Of a stretch of 64,000 nucleotides of DNA, positions 12,591 to 23,606 are shown piece by piece (the stretch's first letter is position 1; each line of letters begins with the position of its first letter). The DNA lies in contig OW386287.2 in assembly GCA_936432065.2 (NCBI GenBank), forward strand, positions 90,997,688-91,061,687, written 5' to 3'. Origin of the DNA: Rutpela maculata (lineage: Eukaryota; Arthropoda; Insecta; Coleoptera; Cerambycidae). A model generated the notes under the pieces. That model did not search any database and was not told the DNA's origin. It saw nothing but the letters and a program-made list of their open reading frames with translations. The translations under genes were made by a program, and so were the position numbers.

Positions 12591-12659
12591 TACCCTAATT
12601 GACTAAAAATCCGAGATGCACGGCTAGAGTCGTTACTTCTTTGGCATGTCCGTACCCTT

Positions 12660-15498
12660 TTACAGTAAAAAATTAGCCAAAGTTAGTTGATCGGAACATG
12701 TAAATAATTGTAAAAACTATAATTTTTTTATATCACGAATTTTGCCGAATTTCATCTTCAACTCGCGATGTCTCGGAAAATAACGAATATTTTTAGATGA
12801 AATTTCAGCACGACATTGTTCAAGTTATTCGTTAATATACTGAATTGGTCCGAACCCTTATTTATTTCACAGATGAAAATAGTGATTTTTCCAAAAATTT
12901 CTTTTGTCAAGCCTAATTTTTTTTTTCAAACACAAAAATTGTGTGACGAACTTTTAATACGATAATTTTTGACAAACTTATATGAAAGTACAATATTTAA
13001 AGAAGTTTTCTGTTAAGTTTGACGTATTCATATTGTATATATAAAAAGTTATCGCACATTGAAGTAGCGTCTCCGCGCGCAGCAGACATGTTGTTTACGC
13101 GCGGCATGTTTCATTGTGGTGGTTGCCGTAGTTCAGGCGTTTACTATATATCAATGCAATGTTTTGTTACATATTCCCTTTTTACAGGTTACTGTAAAGT
13201 GGAAATAAGTAATAATAAATTAATTGTTGATAAATTAAAAAATACATAATACATTGGGTTGTTTTTAATATTTTTAATCTGAATCAACATCTATGGGCTG
13301 CAACGAGCAATTTGATGTAGAGTTACAAATGAGACAGCATTTTATACCAGCAGCGTAGCACGAACAAATTTCTTTATCACAAGATGTTTTTTTTTTTAAT
13401 CTGCATTTACAAATATACTTTTGAAGCAGCTCCAAACTTGTTGGTCCTTCAAAATATATTGCCAAAATCAGTCAGATTGAGTGCTTCAAAAATGGGTATG
13501 TGAGCATTATACCATACGTGCACTTGCCAAAAACAGCGTTTCATGTGTTGAAGAGAGCTGGGTACGATGGAGGTAATTTTTCAACGGAGGAGTTTTTTTT
13601 TTTTTTCGAGCTAAGATTACTCTCACGTCATTAATGTTGTCTTGTTTACTTTTGAAGTCATAAATTCCAATCACAAATTTTGTCCAAGCATTAACAATTT
13701 CAGGTGTTAATTTATTCTCAATGTTATGGCCTTTTAAGTAGACTGTAATTTGGTGCTAATTTAATAATAATTGAGTCCTACCTTTTTGCTGCCTTTTGTC
13801 GCTTCTGTTGCTCCACCCCTTGGAAGGAAAAGGAAAGAATGCAAGGGTTAGGGAAGGGGCACCTCAAGCACAAAATTTGCACTAACTCAAAATTATTATA
13901 ATATTTAAAATACTATTCGACACTAGTTATTAATAAAATTTTGATTCATTGGAAACTGCTGTTAATCTACGGCAACTTCACTATCTCTACCGCCTGAAAA
14001 CAATGTTGCTCACCGCGTGGTTTTCTTGCAATCCATATTCTAACTAGAGGCCGCTACTCGCTCTTTTGATTATCGTTACAGCAAGCAGCAACACAAAATA
14101 CAAATTTTTGAAACATTTGAACCGGCCTAAACACTCAATTTGAGACATCTGGACTAAATGTTCTGTGCTCATTTTTTATGTTACGTTGAGAGCTTTTTTC
14201 CTACCAATTCCGTAGAACGCGGAAGTCGTATCGCATCCGGTTAATGCATGAATTATTGGTAATGTTAAACCAATACTACTTCCTAGTTCTTGGCATATAA
14301 TATGTATTGGTATAAAGCGCCGCAAATCCGTTTTGATGCTATTTTTTCAAGTTTGAAACCCTAGTTGAATCTTTGTATTTATTTTAAAATAATGTGCGAT
14401 TAAAAGAATAAACACATCTGTATCTGGGGACTTAACGATCACTATCATGTCCTGAGTGTCTAAGTATTGTTTAGAAATGTAGATCTGGTATAGGTCGACT
14501 AGCAGTATTAGTATTAGAATTAGAGTATTAGAATTTAGTTTATACCTTTTTGACCTCTCTTGCGATTTAGGATTCATACCAATGTCATAGCGATAGAAAA
14601 TGACGTGAATCTCAGAAAAAGTTTCAAATAATTTCCGAAAATACTTCAAAAAATATTGTCCAACATCTTCGAAACATTTCATATATTTCGTATTTAAATA
14701 CTGCAAATCTGCCATCATATCTATTATTCTAGCATGTAGTTCTGTCCAGCAAGGTTCTGTAATCACAGATGTTACAATATTTTTTTCGATCGCATGTAAC
14801 AAATCAGATTTTGACGATATTCGCCTATTACCATCCTCCTTAAATAGAGCAGAAGATATTTCGTTCAGTGGGACACTAAGAACTTTTTCAAGGCTTACAT
14901 CAGCTCTTTGCTTGGATGAAATGAGAGCTCTTTGGTTCACTTTTTCTGGAGAAACATATTCTTCACTTGTGCTATTATCTGCTCTTTTTACAGAACTTTT
15001 TTTTATCATATCTTTAAAAGTTTTCAATTTCGAGCGTTTTAATGTATCATAAAAATTTGTGGGTTTATTAGTTTTTTCCAATCGTTTGCAAACAAAATCT
15101 TGCTACTTCAAAGTGCGATAACTTTTTGTATATACAATATGAATTCGTGAAACTTCTTTAAATATTGTACTTTAATATAAGTTTATCAAAAATTATCGTG
15201 TTAAAAATTCCTCACAAAGCTTTTGTGTTTGAAAAAAAAATTAGGCTTGACAAAAGAAATTTTTTGAAAAATCACTATTTTCATCTGTGAAAAAAATGAG
15301 GGTTCTGACCAATTCAATATCTTAAAGAATAACTTGAACAATGTCGTGCTGAAATTTCATCTAAAAATATTCATTATTTGCCGAGATATCGTGAATTGAA
15401 GATGAAATTCGACAAAATTCGTGATATAAAAAAATTACAGTTTTTTGCAATTATTTATATGTTCCGATCAACTAACTTTGGCTAATTTTCTACTGTAA
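12660..15498 (-). mobile_element. Long-TIR DNA transposon 1
   Basis: About 405-bp inverted repeats (12660-13067 and 15096-15498) begin TTACAGTA and enclose one broken minus-strand gene. Flanking 8-mers GTACCCTT (12652-12659) and GTACTCTT (15499-15506) match 7 of 8, suggesting an 8-bp target duplication. The TIRs are AT-rich and contain near-identical long stretches, so the element is not very old, yet its gene is dead. The protein family matches that of the 59.9-63.3 kb element. The superfamily is not assigned. Confidence 0.8.
13274..15081 (-). pseudogene. Transposon protein with HALTGCDTTS and CXC motifs, broken
   Basis: The gene reads from 15081 down. The N-terminal 244 codons contain IIDMMADLQYL, then SEIHVIFYRYD with a nearby SQERSKR, and SPDTDVFILLIAHYF. 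An in-frame TGA at 14347-14349 breaks it, after which the same frame continues RRFIPIHIICQEL and HALTGCDTTSAFYGIGR (14200-14250), then another stop in GRKKALNVT. Further down, in another frame, come KLPPSYPALFNT, NAVFGKCTYGIM and a Cys-rich tail with CKCRLKKKTSC and CSCYAAGIKCC (13274-13465). These blocks, in this order, are known to me from unnamed transposon proteins annotated with a tesmin/TSO1-like CXC domain. The Asp-rich motifs recall PIN/FEN-type nucleases, which is inference. The usual middle segment appears deleted around a short ATTAGTATTAGA repeat. Confidence 0.75.
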
Positions 15499-18387
15499 GT
15501 ACTCTTCGATGTCAACTTGAAGAAAAACCAGGTTAGAAGTGGTTACCTCAACCTAACCGGTTAGTTGGTTAAAACGGGGGTGATCTGCACGCCTAATTGC
15601 TTCAACTTATAGGTACTAATGTATATATTAAATTCTACAAGCGTACCATGACAAAATGACATTTCTTTTCAAACATTATTATACATACATACATATATTA
15701 TACATCAAATAAAAGGCTAATGTTTTGAGCTTTGTTGGTGCAAGTAAAAAATATGGTTACCGTTTAAAACAAATTGAATAAAATCCATTTGCTTTTTATG
15801 TTTTTTCAAATAATTGTTTTTCAATTCAAAATAGTGATTTTGGCATGAAGTAAACTTTTATTGAAATGCGACAATAAAAATTAAGGTGATACATCAGATT
15901 CTAGGCCTACTGGGTAAACTTTTTGAGAACACAGTCTTCCAGTTGCCAACTTTTTCACTTTTTCGAATTTATGACGCCATTTGGAAAAAAATTACCTAGT
16001 TGTGATACATCATTGTAACGAGAATTTCACGTGGAATCGAAATATGCAAAAATATATATGTTGCTATTTAAAAATCAAAAGTTGTTGCTACTTCCGGTTG
16101 GACCGGAAGTAATATTTTTCACTTAATAAAATGTCGCTTTTTGTATCACAAATGATATGCCAAAATTTCAAAATTGTATTCCTAAAATCAACCTAGAAAT
16201 TGGAACGGGACTAATCTCACCCGGTATATGGATCAGGTCCACATAGAGAAAAATATTACTATTATTAAAACATTAAAAAACTATTGTCCTCGTAATTACT
16301 TTGCATACATTATATATATTAACGCGACAACCTGTACGAGTCTGGGGGCGGCGAGTTTCGTAACCGATTATATTGGCGGTTGCTTCCGTAATCAGTTGCC
16401 CGCAATCCCTTCAGTGAGTCCGCAGATTTATACATTCCCAACTTGGAATTCCGATCACCGAGATGTTATAAATTCGCATAGTTATTATCGAAATAGGCGT
16501 TTAATTTCCTTTTCGCGAAATGTCGCTTTTATTAATAATGTCTACGAATTTGAATTCATGTAATTGGTGAGGAAGCCGAAGGTAAGGTACCTATTAAATT
16601 ACACAGACATTCTATATTTGAATTTGCTATTTTAATAATAAATAACAGATAACCAGCACCTCACAAAATGTATATTTTATACAAATATATAAAAAAGACT
16701 GTGTCCTGGCATGGCTTTCTCTGATGCAGTAATGACTAAAGAGATTTAAATAAATTAATAATTATATTTAATCATCTCTATTAGTCATTTTAAAATTATA
16801 ACATTTATATTTCTAAATTTAAATCACAGAACATACAAAGCAGAATAGAAAAATGTCTGTTGATTTATGTCTTCTAAAATATTTTCTCGTTTTTACTTTA
16901 ATAAATAAATCTGTAAATGTAAGGCATTTTTGTAATTTTGATTTTTCTTAAAATTTTCGATAATTTCTGTTTTGTTTAATGATGCCAAAATTCATTTTTA
17001 AAATTTCTGTCTGTCTACTTATCTGAATGTTTGTTTCATCATAACTCGAAAACGGTTCAATACATTTTTATAAAATTTTATACATACATCTTTCCAACTA
17101 GAGAATAAGCTATACTTTATGTCGGAGATGGTGATAATGTGGTTGGGAAAATCGCGAGAAAGTGGAAGGAAGGAAGGGAAAGATAGTGGGAATGTGGGAA
17201 CATCATGGTACAATGGGAGAAACTGGAGGTAAGGTAATGGAAGATTTTGGGAGAGAGGAATAATGTGGTGGAAAAGTGAAATAAAGTGATGGGAAGTAGG
17301 GGAAGATGTACAGTGGTTCAAATGGTAAATCAAAACTGCTGGCCAATTGAAACGGACAAGCGAATTTTTAGGTCAAATTTAAATTCACATTTTTTGAGAA
17401 CGAGAATAGATATCAATGTGCAGTTTTCAGGATTTAAGAGATAAATTATTTGTGAAACAACTAGTTTTATCCGATTCTTTTATTTTGGAGCACGTTGCTA
17501 TCTACAGGGTGTGAAAGAAAGGTGTGCTTTTTTTTACCAAACTTTATAACTTCCGAGATTCCACAAAAATTATTTTATATTTTTTTTATGCGCATTTTTT
17601 AGTCACTGGTTTATGGGGAAAGAAGGAATTTCTCAATTTTTTGATAACTTTTCTATTTTATAAGATACAGATTTTTATCTAAAAACCTGTAATTTTTCTC
17701 ATTTTTTTAGCATTAGGCCTTATTTTGTTCCGTAAGAGCCGATCGTTATGGATTTTATAATACCTTATGATGGCTACTTTAAAATAAGAATAATAATAAT
17801 AAGTAGATCTTTTTTGCTTTCAATTCATTGTGAATAAATATATATTTCCTTGTTATACACATTTTATTATTATTGCTCCATTAATAATAAAAAGTTTGAT
17901 TTTTCCTTTTTCTTTAGTTGACATTTTATATAATAATAGTGCTTATAAAAATTGATAAATGAATATTTTTTCTTATTGTTTATTTAGAATCCATTTTGTC
18001 CCAATAAAAAATGTACATACAATTTTTCGTGTATTTTTGTATTTTGTGTGTGAGAAATACAGAAACAAAATTTGAACAAAACATTTTTTGTATCTTCAGG
18101 TAAAACTATTTAGTCTCGTTACATGTGTGCCAAATTTCAACTTGATATCTTTTACCGTTACGGAGATAAGTGGGATTCAGTTTTTTATATTTTAATGTAG
18201 AAAACCCAAGAAAATGTTCCCCAATCCGTGAACGTATACCGATTTTGGGTACTCCACTGATTTCCATGCAAAAAATGTATATTTATTTCTATAATATTAA
18301 AGGAGCTACTATAAGGTATTATAATAATCTACAACGATCAGCTCTTATAAAACACAATAAAGCCTAACGGTAAAAAAATGGAAATAT
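15499..18387. other. No gene recognised
   Basis: AT-rich sequence with a small hairpin ACTTCCGGTTGGACCGGAAGT-like motif near 16090-16112 and a purine-rich tract at 17150-17300 (GGGA/GGAA repeats). The 111-codon ORF at 16228-16563 and the 104-codon minus ORF at 17019-17333 show no motif and have a low-complexity or random composition. Confidence 0.4.
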
Positions 18388-18522
18388 GGGCCGGTTACGT
18401 CTGGCTTAGATTTTGGTCATATTTGCTACCAACACCAAGAGCTACATGACGTATGGCAAAGGAATGTAGAATGGGAAGTCTAGGTGTTTGTGAAATGTGT
18501 TGCCGCATTGCGTCGTGATATG

Positions 18523-18662
18523 CAGGCCTATGATGGAACGTTTACATTATGTAACATGTACCTGTTATGTTGAGTGCTGACCAAAAAATATATGAGAGTG
18601 AGAGAGAAAGATGACCGCAACATAGGCGTTACGACTAACGTAAACGTTCCATCATAGGGCTG
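18523..18662. mobile_element. 140-bp MITE in LINE relic
   Basis: Inverted ends CAGGCCTATGATGGAACG and CGTTCCATCATAGGGCTG. The 3-bp ATG is repeated at both borders (18520-18522, 18663-18665). The paralogous LINE copy near 36850 reads GTCGTAATATGGAGTG without the insert, which supports the boundaries. A 3-bp duplication fits PIF/Harbinger-like or other 3-bp superfamilies; the ends do not decide. Confidence 0.75.
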
Positions 18663-19035
18663 ATGGAGTGTTTATGCTCCTCTGTTTGTGCTTTTGCTGC
18701 TAGAGTTTCTTTTTTCTGGAGTCTTCTATTCCCTCCGTTTATAATTCCGGTACCGCCTATTTCCCAGTGATTTATTTTTGATTCTTTTCTGTTTTGTTCA
18801 CGATCCTCTCCCTATTGTCGTCAGGGTGCAGGACCCTGGGCTATTAATGCTTTGAGGCCCTTCCCATCTCACAAGATAACATTTTTTTGAGATCTGGTCA
18901 GATCACACACCACCAAGACACGTTTCACTTTGTTTTGGCTAAATACTCAACTAAACTATAATAAATAGCGAGTAACCGCATTACATTGGGTCTTGGTCGC
19001 GACTGGTCAAATTCAGATGCATACAGTAGCGCAGA

Positions 19036-19951
19036 CAGGGCCGCGCCGTCCATAAGGGCAAGTCGTGCGGCGCACGACAGCGCCACGTAATTTAAGACGC
19101 CGTAAGGTGCCATCAGTTTTGAAATTTAAAATAAAAAAAAATAAATAAACGTTTAGTTACAATATAGTATGAACCAGGGCCGGACTAGCCAATAGACAAA
19201 CTAGTTAATTGCCTACGGGCCCCAACGCGCAAGGGGGCGTTCCAGAAGTTCAAAATTAACTAATTTTATCTCCCAATGGCCGAAGGGCGACGTTAATCTT
19301 TTGCCATTGATCTGTTGGAAAATAAAATGTACAAGGAAAGTATTTATTTGTTAATTGATTATATTATTTAGATAGAATTATCGCATTTATTACCTCTGTT
19401 CTGTAGCAACTTTTCACATAATTATTTATAGGATTATATTATAGCAGAGTTCGCAAGCAAGAAGTCACGAAAAAGGATATAAGTTTTTCAATATATTATT
19501 TTTATATTTAATGTTTATATTTAATTTTAGTTCAGGGGAAAATATAAATACTGCATTTTATTCATAATAAACCATTTTTTATTGGTATTTTATATTGTTA
19601 TGTCTAGTGCCCACGAAACCTACTTTTCGAAGACAATATAATTATTTTAAGTCGAATTTTTAACTTCTAATTTGGGACTGGTTGACCTTGAAAAACTCGA
19701 AAATTTCGCCTGCGGCGCATTTTACAATCTCGTATTCACATCTGTATATACTTCATTTGTCCAAAGGCGTGCCAATCCTTAATCCAGTCCTGGCATGATC
19801 TGGAAAATTTTGAATTTTTAAATTCAATTGTTTAGCGTGCCCCCCCCCCCCCCATTTCAGCTGAACTCTAGATATGCTACTGAAAGGCTGCTACTGAAGG
19901 GCGCATGTTCGTATTTGCACGACGGCGCTCAAAAGGCTTGGCGCGGCCCTG
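19036..19951. mobile_element. hAT-type element, second level
   Basis: Ends CAGGGCCGCGCC and GGCGCGGCCCTG are perfectly inverted, and AGCGCAGA (19028-19035, 19952-19959) is a perfect 8-bp duplication. Subterminal GTCGTGC/GCACGAC words also pair. It encodes no protein and is interrupted by a further MITE at 19175-19792. Confidence 0.85.
19175..19792. mobile_element. hAT-like MITE, innermost level
   Basis: Left end CAGGGCCGGACTAGCC and right end AATCCAGTCCTG are imperfect inverted repeats. Flanking 8-mers GTATGAAC and GCATGATC match 6 of 8. AT-rich and non-coding. The boundaries are less certain than those of its host element. Confidence 0.5.
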
Positions 19952-20669
19952 AGCGCAGAGACTGTAGATTGCGATGCGGAAGCAGACAACTGTAAAGAAT
20001 GTTATACCGTGCGTGTAGCGGAGCGCTAGGCATAGGGAGTAAAATTACAACATCGCGCGTGCCAGCTGGCTGAAATGAAATAACAGAGCTGGGATGCTCC
20101 GCCCGACGGAGGAATTTACGGCAGCTGTGTTGTCAGATCTCTCGCGCTACGTGAATGTACATGCCTAATGGGGAATTACACGCACGGTATACACTTTTAT
20201 ATTTAATACTTATACCGTCAATGAGATCACCAGTACAGATCATAGTCATAATTATATCGTATTTGATTTTTAAGTCCGTTTTTAGCGTTCGGGGGCCTCT
20301 TCAGTATCCGGGGCCCTGGGCTTAAGCCCCGAAAGCCCCCTTTAGTCCGCCCCCGATTGTCGTTATCCACGAGTAGCATGATCTCTCTATATTTCGCTAG
20401 TTGCTGTTTAGTATTAGCGCCCTTTTTAAGCGACTTCAAAAAATTTAAAAAAAAAGAGGAGGTTCTCAATTCGACCTGTATGTATGTTCTTCTTTATATC
20501 TGTTCAGTAATTATCAGATGTATTGCGACTCCTGTTTGAACATGTCCCCAATTCATCATATTTTAAAGTATATGTTAATATGTTTATTATCAGCCCAACT
20601 TAGGTCAGAGACATATTCACATTGTTTCTGAGGTGTGTGAAATTATGGCAACATTTAAAGCTGAATCCA

Positions 20670-21002
20670 TGCAAGAGCAATAGAAATTGTTGTGTTTATG
20701 AGTGCAACTCGATTAAGAAAACAGGAAGTGTAATGTATCATAGTTTTCAAAAAATAGAGTAGAAAATTTTAATAAACGATGAATTATAATTTCCGAATTA
20801 TGCGAAAGAAAAAAATTTTGACAAAACAAAAGCATATGAGAAAAAAGCCAGCAATCATATGATAGTCTGCTCTTTCCATTTCAAAGAAGCAGATCACATC
20901 AGCTCAGATAAGAATATAGACTTAGTTATTAGTCCTGTCAATAAATATCTATTAAATAAAAAAAATACGCTCTTAACCTGTAAATCAACGAATCTTTTTT
21001 AA
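20670..21002 (+). pseudogene. THAP-type zinc-finger remnant
   Basis: One frame reads NRNCCVYECNS, then GSVMYHSFQKIE, and about 54 codons after the second Cys, VCSFHFKEADHI, then a tail ending at TAA 21000-21002. Spacing CxxxC … CxxH is that of the THAP DNA-binding domain, and the HSF/HFKExD context fits. In-frame stops at 20760-20762 and 20787-20789 make it a pseudogene. THAP domains occur in P-element-type transposases and in host regulators. No transposase core follows, because a LINE RT begins at about 21087. Origin from a P-like transposon is inference. Confidence 0.65.
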
Positions 21003-21086
21003 CAAAATTAATATCTATTTTTATTTTATTATTTATAAAACTATTATCATTTTTATGCGTTTTTAAATAATATGGTAATATTATTT

Positions 21087-22228
21087 CACTGTCTCATGAT
21101 ATATTAATTCACAAACTAGAAGATTACCGAATACGAGGCGTACCAAATAATTTGTTCAGGAGCTATCTAACAAATCGAAAACAGTGTGTCAAAATAGGTG
21201 AAACGAAAAGTAATTTTAAGCATATACCATTTGGAATTCTACAAGGTACGGTTCTTGGACCTATATTATTTAATATATATGTCAACGAACTGCTTCAATT
21301 AAACGTTCATGGTAAAATAATTGCGTATGCTGATGACACTGTTCTTTTAATAGAGGACACTTCCTGGGATTCAGTAGCTTACAAAGCAGTAGTAGAATTT
21401 TAAAAGATACAGCAATGACTTTTAGAGAACATATTAACTATAAACATTAATAAAACTAAATTCATGTGTTTTGGTTTATACGACAAATATATTCCCCAAA
21501 TAAATACTCTAAACCTCTATACTCACACATGTATACTGATGAACAATTTTGAATGCAAATGTACAGAAGTGCTTCATTGCACAAAACAAATAAAATATTT
21601 GGGAATAATTATCGATCAAAATTTAAAATGGACTGAACACATCGAATCTCTTAACAATAAAATAAGGAAACTTGTATGGAAATTCTACCATCTTCGAACT
21701 ATTATTCCATACATCATTCTTAAGACAATGTATCATGCCTTGGCTGAAATTTTAAGATACGGTATTTCAATATGGGGTGGTGCATATCCCACGAATTTGC
21801 AACCTTTGAGAATATCACAAAAATATCTCATTAAAGTTATATTGCATAAAAACAGGCGATACTCAACTGAATTACTCTTTCAAGATTTTAAAGTTTTCAA
21901 TATTGATTTACTATATGCAAAGTCGGTACTTATATTCACCTATAAGCATAAATCTCAACTAAGATCCAATGTCGAGCACAGCCACATCACGAGGCACAAA
22001 ATCAATATAAATCTCAATATTCCCCAATATGCCCATTCTACAACACAGCGTTTTGTTAGTTATTATGGTCCAAAATTTTATAACACCTTACCAATAAATT
22101 ATAAGCAAATAAATAACAAGCCTCTTTTCAAAAAAAGTTACAAAATATATAACAAAAAATTCGTCCAAATTTTTAAACATTTTAACGAGCTGAAGTCACA
22201 TACTAATTATATTGTCTTTATCATTTTA
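21087..22228 (+). pseudogene. Reverse transcriptase, two in-frame stops
   Basis: One continuous frame reads SHDILIHKLEDYRIRGVPN, FRSYLTNRKQCVKIG, then LQGTVLGPILFNIYVNEL and the catalytic box IIAYADDTVLLIEDTSWDS (intact YADD). TAA at 21401-21403 and TGA at 21416-21418 break the next block (…EF, KIQQ, LLENILTININKTKFMCF). After that KYLGIIIDQNLKWTEHI and GISIWGGAYPTNLQPLRISQ complete the thumb and C-terminal part of a non-LTR RT. The endonuclease and upstream ORF are absent, so the copy is 5' truncated. The reading frame runs into the hairpin element at its end. Confidence 0.9.
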
Positions 22229-22955
22229 CTTCCACGTCCAGTGGAAGTATAGTAACGACAAAAAAATTTTAAAAATTTTTTATTGTCCAAATAGGCTTAA
22301 AATGTCATGAAACGTCGAGATTTTAAGTTTGAGCGAAAAAAAATTTCTGTCTGTCTGTCGGTCTGTCTGTCGGTCTGTCTGTCTGTCTGTAACTTTTTTT
22401 TTGTGCGCACGTTTACTCTGGAACAGTTTAAGATATTGACTTGAAATTTGGCACACATATGTACTTTAACGAGATCTAGAACTAGATTATGTTTTCATCT
22501 TGTTCCGTCGAAGGGTTGGGGGATCAATTGGGGTAAATTTGGGGTAAATAGGTGAATCAAGCAGGTAAGAGTCCATAAAATTGGTATTTAGTATATACAA
22601 GAGAAGCTAAGGTCTCAAAAGAATTTTTGGCATTAGCCACCCCCATTACCACCCCCACCCCCTTATTAAAGGGGATGAAAAAAAAATGTTATTTAGTGTA
22701 TGTACAGGAACCAAAAACCACAAAATATTTTTTTACTTCATCCACCCCCCACTACCACCCCCCTATCACCACCCCCCACTCCACTACCGACGTGGGGTAT
22801 CGTTTTATGGGTTTTTGGGGTAGAGGATTTCAAATATTATATTATTAAAGTTCCATAAACAATTATTTTCACATACAAAGTTTTTTGGTTGTGAGTGACT
22901 TGGATAGAGAATCTGGATGTGGAAGTAGCGATTCCTTGGGCAGTGGTTTTTTAGA
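22229..22955 (+). mobile_element. Hairpin-start repeat family, copy 2
   Basis: Starts ACTTCCACGTCCAGTGGAAG, then AGTAACGACAAAAA. It has a (CTGT)n/(CGGT) microsatellite at 22347-22390, then the family core TGTGCGCACG and TTGACTTGAAATTTGG, then a CCACCCCC tract, and ends TCTGGATGTGGAAGTAGCGA with TTCCTTGGGCAG. Inserted at the end of the LINE coding region. Confidence 0.75.
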
Positions 22956-23190
22956 TTTATGTATTTAGGATTTATTTCCATATTTGAAAATCATATTTTA
23001 ACTTATTTTCTCAAAATGTTATTCTTATAGTTTGATATTTATTATGTTTTTTTTTATTTTACACTTAAATAAGAAAACAAGACACACAATCACATGTACT
23101 CACACAGGTGTTACACGAAACATGTTTCTGTTTTAACATATTATGTATCTTTCTAAAAAGTGAAATAAATTTGATTTGATTTGATTTGAC

Positions 23191-23606
23191 AATCCAAAAA
23201 TATATACTTATTAACACAAGGAATTGTAATGTAAAACTCTTTAAAACGCCACGAGAACAACCTATGCTATGGAGTCCAATGCAGCGAGGTCCATAATGTC
23301 TGACACGCAACAAAAGTATCTCCGTCGTGACGTCACGCAGCACATGTTGCCAACGCAAGAAAATTAATTTGAATCGCCATTAGGTAACTTGTCAGTTGAT
23401 CAAAATTTGACGTGATAGAAATATCACGAAACGCACAACGATCAGACTTGCTGACGCTTTAGTTTTCTTCATTTTTCTTTACGCCTCAAAGACATAGTCC
23501 ATTAGGGAGGCAGATACTTTCGAGGTGTGGGTGTGAGCCGATTGTTATGAATTTTCTGGAGAGCCCATCGCACTAAAAGCTCGATTTTCCAAAGAATATG
23601 TCCATC
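23191..23606. other. No gene recognised
   Basis: Unique-looking sequence with TGACGTCA at about 23336 and several short ORFs without motifs. It could be ordinary intergenic DNA. Confidence 0.35.

Larger units (their letters stand above)
18822..20355. mobile_element. hAT-type element in LINE relic
   Basis: A perfect 8-bp duplication ATTGTCGT flanks it (18814-18821, 20356-20363). Removal restores LINE sequence that matches the other copies (CTATTGTCGTTATCCACG). Left end CAGGGTGCAGGACC and right end AGTCCGCCCCCG are only roughly inverted. The element contains the next hAT insertion at 19036-19951. No transposase is visible. Confidence 0.75.
18388..20440 (-). mobile_element. RTE-like LINE 3' relic, interrupted
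   Basis: Segments 18388-18821 and 20356-20440 are colinear with the LINE pieces at 36561-37100. The first half reads in the minus sense to the 3' region; the second contains codons resembling the LLKKALAPHSSKLK…RETMLQW segment of the other copies. The two halves join across TSD ATTGTCGT if the intervening hAT element (18822-20355) is removed. A 140-bp MITE also sits in the first half. Coding capacity is lost. Confidence 0.6.
21087..23190 (+). mobile_element. 5'-truncated non-LTR retrotransposon
   Basis: The RT-coding part (21087-22228) is followed by a 3' UTR (about 22956-23190) that ends in a (TTTGA)n short tandem tail at 23165-23189. The two parts are separated by a hairpin-start element at 22229-22955. 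RT domain order and the tandem-repeat tail fit a CR1/Daphne/RTE-X-like clade. I cannot assign it more closely. Confidence 0.65.
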
